A stretch of 64,000 nucleotides of DNA from Patagioenas fasciata (Eukaryota > Chordata > Aves > Columbiformes > Columbidae): contig NC_092525.1 in NCBI RefSeq assembly GCF_037038585.1, positions 26,686,367 to 26,750,366 on the forward strand, read 5' to 3'. Within the stretch, counting starts at the first letter, position 1. Every line of letters begins with the position of its first letter. Position numbers and translations under genes: made by a program. Below are positions 59,300 through 64,000 of the stretch, piece after piece. The notes below the pieces were generated by a model, which saw nothing but the letters and a program-made list of their open reading frames with translations, had not been told where the DNA came from and ran no database searches.

Positions 59300-60480
59300 T
59301 CTCCTTGTCAATTTAATTACCTTTTTTGAAAAAGAGAGGCTTCAGGAGGAGGAGGCAAGTTTTGTTGTTCAGATTACCAGAAAGATTTCCGAAGAGACAA
59401 GAGAAAAGGCGCTCACTGAAATGAGCAGGAGCGTGGTCCGCGATGTTCAGAAGGGAGGAAGCCCTCGGCTGGCACCTCGCACAGCAATGCACACCAGAGT
59501 TAGTTAGAGTGCTCTGAATCTCATCTTTTGATCTCGGGCAATATTTTTCTCTGTTATGTCACAGAGGTCACCTGGCTCATGTGTGACAAACTGCCTGCAT
59601 AAGTCACAGTGCCAGTGGCAGAGATTTGTAACCATGTCCCTGGTCCATTGCCTTTGAATTATTTCGCAGGCCCTCTGCTTTACATTTACACTCTGTCGGA
59701 AGATGAACAGGGGAAGGGAGTAAAATCAAGGGCAGGGTCTCATCCTGAAGGACAAGGGGAAACAGGTGGAAGGTTAATGGCCCTGGAGCGTATCCACAAG
59801 CCTCTCAGGCTTGATATATGGGCCTCAGGCCTAAAACGGGCATTGGCTTTCAAAGATATATTATTTCATTTGAGGAGAGACATTCTGGAGTTCCTGCATT
59901 TGTCTGCTGATAGATGATCCTCTGTCCACAATTGGTTATGGCGTGTGAGTTTTCCTTGGGCCTGCTCCCGTACATAAAAATTTTGCTGAGCTCTCCAACC
60001 TTTCGCATGCCTGTGAGAATGGGACGTGTGCGGGGCCTTTTGGCAGGCGGCTGGATTTTTGTTGCTGCTATTTTCGTAGTTCCTTTTGAAGCGCCAGGCA
60101 AGTGGGGGATGAAAGACTCTTCTGTTCATTCATACGTGGCTGGGCAGGGGTGGCCTCGCAGGGACAAAAATGGGGGAGAAGAAGATGTCAGGGATCCATT
60201 ATGCATACACATGTCCGCAGCTCAGGCAGGAGTTGCTCTGGCTAATCCTGTATTTTATACCTGCACAAACCTGCAGCAGAATAAAAACTGGGAAATAGAT
60301 CATTTACATAATTTTTACGACCCCTCTTATTGTATTTCAGCTTTGTTAGGGTTTGCACAAGTGCTCCAGCTCATGGGAAAAAAAAAAAAAGTGACTCTGT
60401 ATCTTAAGATCATGTTTATTGGGGCCCTATCCAGAGCAGTTAACTCAGGCACCTCGTAAAAACGTGACACTACTGCCCAC
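59300..60480. promoter_or_regulatory. Candidate conserved non-coding cluster
   Basis: About 1.2 kb with moderate GC, many CpGs and long stop-free frames (102 codons at 59609-59917 and 181 codons at 59914-60459, both +), standing out from AT-rich flanks. The frames look non-coding: different frames, a 12-A run inside the longer one, no domain, and no splice-compatible link to NR5A2. A TGACTTATGCAGG-type antisense word near 59600 and TATGCATACAC near 60200 are typical of regulatory sequence. Regulatory role is inferred. Confidence 0.35.
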
Positions 60481-62211
60481 GTCTTAGCAAAGCGCCAGAG
60501 GACTCAGAGCAAACCATGATTTTGCATGCATTAAAAATCTCTAGCGGGCTTAAATGAGTCGGGTTAGACACAGAGGACTAATTCTGCTAGGTGCGGTAGG
60601 ACTGCGCAGCGGACAGGGCCAGGCGCTGGCAGCATCGGTGCTGCCCGGCTGGGGGAGGCACCCGGGCAGGCACAAGGAGCCTGCTGGCAAAGCAGTCCTG
60701 GATTCACTGCCACGCTGGCATTCCCACAGCATCTCCTGTCATCACACAACTGTCGTAAATCATGGGAAAATGTGTTTAAAAGCCAAAGAGATTAAAAACC
60801 AATTAAAACCCCTTACCATATATTATGGTTTAGTGTAGCCTATGTAACAGCTTGTTAATTTGTTCTCTTGATTTTAAAATACGCTTGTCGTAACTGTTAT
60901 AGGATTGTGCTTTTAAGACCCATTACTCTTGATTTAAGGAGAGTGGGGTGTATATTTTCACTATATAAAGCATATTCACTTAGATTTGTTTTAATAACAA
61001 ATCATTGTTCAGTTTCGGTGAATAGACTTCACTTGAAAAAATTCACATTACTTATTCTTAAATATCTCCCAGGTCTACCCTTTTAAAATTTTTCCTATAC
61101 TACTAAAAAAGCAGAGTAAGCACTGTATTTATGCCATAAGTTTCAGTGTAGTTTATTTGTTTTGCCTTTGTTACAGTAAAATTTATACTTATAAAAATAA
61201 ATAGATTAGTAGGTTAGATTATATTTAAACCTACCTCATGTCTCAGTCAAATGTGTTAAATCGCTACTGTGTTGTTTGAGTAATTAGGATCTGATTTTGC
61301 TGTCATGGAACTTAATTGCTTAACTATCAGCACTCTAGTGTGAGCAAGACCAGGCTCATTCTGCATTTCAGTCAGTTCCTGTAGAAAATGTCTTGTTGTA
61401 ATGCAATTATTCTCTCTTCTTTTAGTGTCCTGCAGAGTTTAAGTTAGACAAGTGAGCTAAAGACTTGAGAGACATATTTAGCATCTCCTGCAGCAGTAGG
61501 AAGGAAATCTGAGGACTTGTTAAAAGGAAAGATTTAGAGGCAGAAATTCTACAGAGAGAACTGAACAGAGTTTAGCAGGCAGGAGGATCTGCTTTTCCAC
61601 TTGTTGCTTTGATAGCAGATAAAAGGCTGTCATGAACTGCAGGCTACCAGCTGGGAGCAGAGAGAGTAATCCTGGCAGAGGGCCGGCCCCAAACTACACA
61701 GGCATTCTTTTAAATCTTCGAGACCATAGGAAAGTTGTTTTTTCCCTACTATCATCATTGTTATTCATAACGATGTTTTCCACCCCAGCTTAACATGTTG
61801 GTCTACTAAATCTACTTTACAATACTTTTCTGTTTGAAATGTAAGCAAATGTAACAAAGATATTTCAGCTATTTTGTTCAACTGTCTAAAGATTCCCAAA
61901 GTAAATTCCAGAGAACTGGATCAGGCATAAAATACCACCGCCATAAGAAATCTCTTTTGTTTGACTGTAAAGGTATATTGTGCCCAACGTGCAGATAAAC
62001 ATAGGGACAATTTGTAATGTATGTCTCTCTTGTAATCAACACACTTGATACATGAAATCTAGAGGATGTTACTTGTAAGAGAATAGCAACAGAATGTCAT
62101 TTGTTAGCAAACCAGCCGAAGCGACCCCTGCGTGGTACAGCCACATGCAAACGCAATGACAGAGCCCAGCAAACCCGTGCACGCCCGGCCTGACCAGTGC
62201 GCGTTGTGCCA

Positions 62212-62220
62212 CCAAGGTCA
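62212..62220 (+). promoter_or_regulatory. Candidate NR5A response element in a CpG-retaining block
   Basis: CCAAGGTCA is an exact YCAAGGYCA match. It sits in a 150-bp block (about 62110-62290) with unusually many CpGs for this intron (near 62116, 62131, 62152, 62176, 62183, 62200 and 62202). That makes it a better candidate for a functional NR5A site than a random match. About two such matches per window are expected by chance. Confidence 0.4.
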
Positions 62221-64000
62221 TGTTGCCAAGACACTTAGACACACGCTGGACTGGGCCAATGGCATTTGTTAGTGTTTGTACAGACGTTTGACAAGCTGTG
62301 TTGTTTCAACCTGCGTTATTGCAGAGAAAGGAAAAAAAAAAAGCACTTAAAGCTCTGATTGTCATTCTATACTTTTCATTTTAATGATATATTTAGGGGG
62401 CCTAGCTTACTTTGTATTCTTATGTGTAATTACCCATATAAAAAACCACTGCTCATTAGTGTTCTGTTCCACTGACTTAATTATACCCCTTAATTAAATC
62501 TTGACTAACTGGGGGTCACTGCAGTGTCAGTGGGATTTGTCACCGTTTGTCAGCAGGTGTCTGGTCACATCTATTTCTGGTTTCCCTGTTGCTGTATTCT
62601 GTTTAAGAGTACAGTCTTTTCTAAATGCAAGGGACAATTATGCATTACCTTACTGTGTTTTGTGCCTCGCAAATTAAATGAAACACCAGTGAATCCATTC
62701 TGTCATACTAGCACTCTCCCAGTCTTTACACACAGGAGGTGGGGGATGAAGCAAATATAAACCTTTTCAAAACACAGTTCGTTACCTCACTTGTACTCCT
62801 TTTCAAAGGCTTATTCTTCCTGCATTCAAAAGCTGTAGTCTTATTAATTTATCAGATAATCTTGTGTTCAACAGGCGTAAAAATATATTGCAATTATCAA
62901 TCCAGGGATAATTCTCCTTTCCCATACCTCCTAAACATAAAATGAATTTGAAACATGACCAGCAAGAACAAGCTAAATCAATATTACATGCAGAATAAAT
63001 ACAACACAGCATGTGCTGCTATTGCTATGTTGCTCAGAGTCAGAAGACCGAGGTTCCCGATTCAGTGTTCCCTGAATAATTCAGTGGGAGTTCTGCATGT
63101 GCAATAAGTGCATAATAGTGCCATTTCTTTCTATTTCAAATTTGCATGTTTTGGGTTTGTTATTGTAGAAAGTTACTTAGGGGAAATATGATTCCCATGT
63201 TTACGCATATAATAGGCACCTAATGTTCATCTGAATAATTGATTAGTCAAGTCAGGCCTTCATAATTAGCTGTTGGCTTTCCAGTATAAGCCCACAAAAC
63301 ACTTGTCAACCTACAGACATTTTTAATTTATTAATATATATGTTATCAAAAGGGCTGCAGTAGTTACCTAGAAAGCATTTATTATTTATTCTGTCGAGGC
63401 TGAGGAAGCATTTCAATTCTAGACATGTATTTTCAATCTATTGTAACTTTCCCAGAAGATTATCTTTTTATTCTGAAAGTTTTCATGAACATTCTCTGCC
63501 TGCAAGCACTTGCTTAGAGCAGAAATTGGAAAGAGAGTTGTTGGGGTTTTTTTAAATCCATTCAGCCATTCCTGTGTTACATAGAAGCTAGTGACATGTT
63601 TCATTGATTATAAAATAATGTGTATCACTTATTTGTACTCAGATACCTAACAAGCATCTAAATAGATGCCACAAACCGAAATCCCTAATGCAGCCATAGA
63701 TTCTGTGACTACACAGATGCATCTATTGCTAGCACGTGACAGTGACATTGCAGTTATGAGTTGTGGAGCTATGTAGTAAACTGCAGAATAATTGTATTTT
63801 TCATGAACTTCATGACCTCATTTGGATTCTACCACTAATCCCGTTGTGCTCCCTGACCAATTTTCAAGTAGTTTTTGTTAATGGGAAAAACATCCTCCTT
63901 ACTGTAGAATCTGTGCACTTTGAGCCCATGATATGAGATTCGTAAAACAAAACATTTGATTGTGAAATCCAGAATGAAAAATGTTCAGTTTGCACTAGGA

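Noticed and set aside
59914-60459. 181-codon plus-strand frame in the large intron
   Set aside because: It contains a 12-A run, has no recognisable domain and no link to an NR5A2 splice site. It is better explained by a GC-richer non-coding block, reported as a finding.

Overview
The window is vertebrate nuclear DNA, most probably from a bird. It is AT-rich with long non-coding stretches and GT-AG introns. It carries two fragments that look like CR1 LINEs, the main avian retroposon, and one gene whose predicted protein reads as an avian-type NR5A2. There are no operons, prokaryotic genes, tRNAs, rRNAs or CRISPR arrays. The exact species cannot be fixed from the sequence alone.

The only gene I can support is NR5A2 (LRH-1/FTF), on the + strand and incomplete at its 3' end. 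Four coding exons are visible: exon 2 at 37588-37725 (ATG at 37644), exon 3 at 40088-40206, exon 4 at 41494-41635 and exon 5 at 44306-44952. Exon numbers follow the human gene. Joined from the ATG they give 990 nt, or 330 codons in one frame: a short N-terminus, the two zinc fingers, the Ftz-F1 box, the hinge and the start of the ligand-binding domain. The rest of the ligand-binding domain, about 170 residues by family length, must lie beyond 64000. No further exon was found in the last 19 kb.

Layout. 1-31600: gene-free AT-rich DNA, either 5' flank or intron 1, with two antisense CR1 fragments, T/G-rich tracts, A-runs, a GC-richer block (27.6-29.8 kb) and a perfect 15-bp-arm hairpin (25491-25539). 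31.6-36.1 kb: alternating CpG-rich and AT-rich DNA, including a 398-bp uninterrupted purine tract (33058-33455). 36.15-39.6 kb: a large CpG island around exon 2, the likely promoter region. 39.6-45 kb: exons 3-5 separated by AT-rich introns. 45-64 kb: part of one large intron, with simple repeats, a GC-rich patch at 52.1-53.1 kb and several CpG-retaining blocks (56.8-57.1, 59.3-60.5 and 62.1-62.3 kb) that look like candidate enhancers.

The best leads are: a 138-bp exon 2 whose splice acceptor and 19 codons upstream of the ATG match the human extended isoform, although no exon 1 is visible; a very weak 5' splice site after the first zinc finger; an open frame continuing 223 codons upstream of the ATG from an earlier in-frame ATG; the long purine tract; and perfect NR5A-type binding sites in flanking DNA. 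I found no evidence for a previously undescribed biological system.
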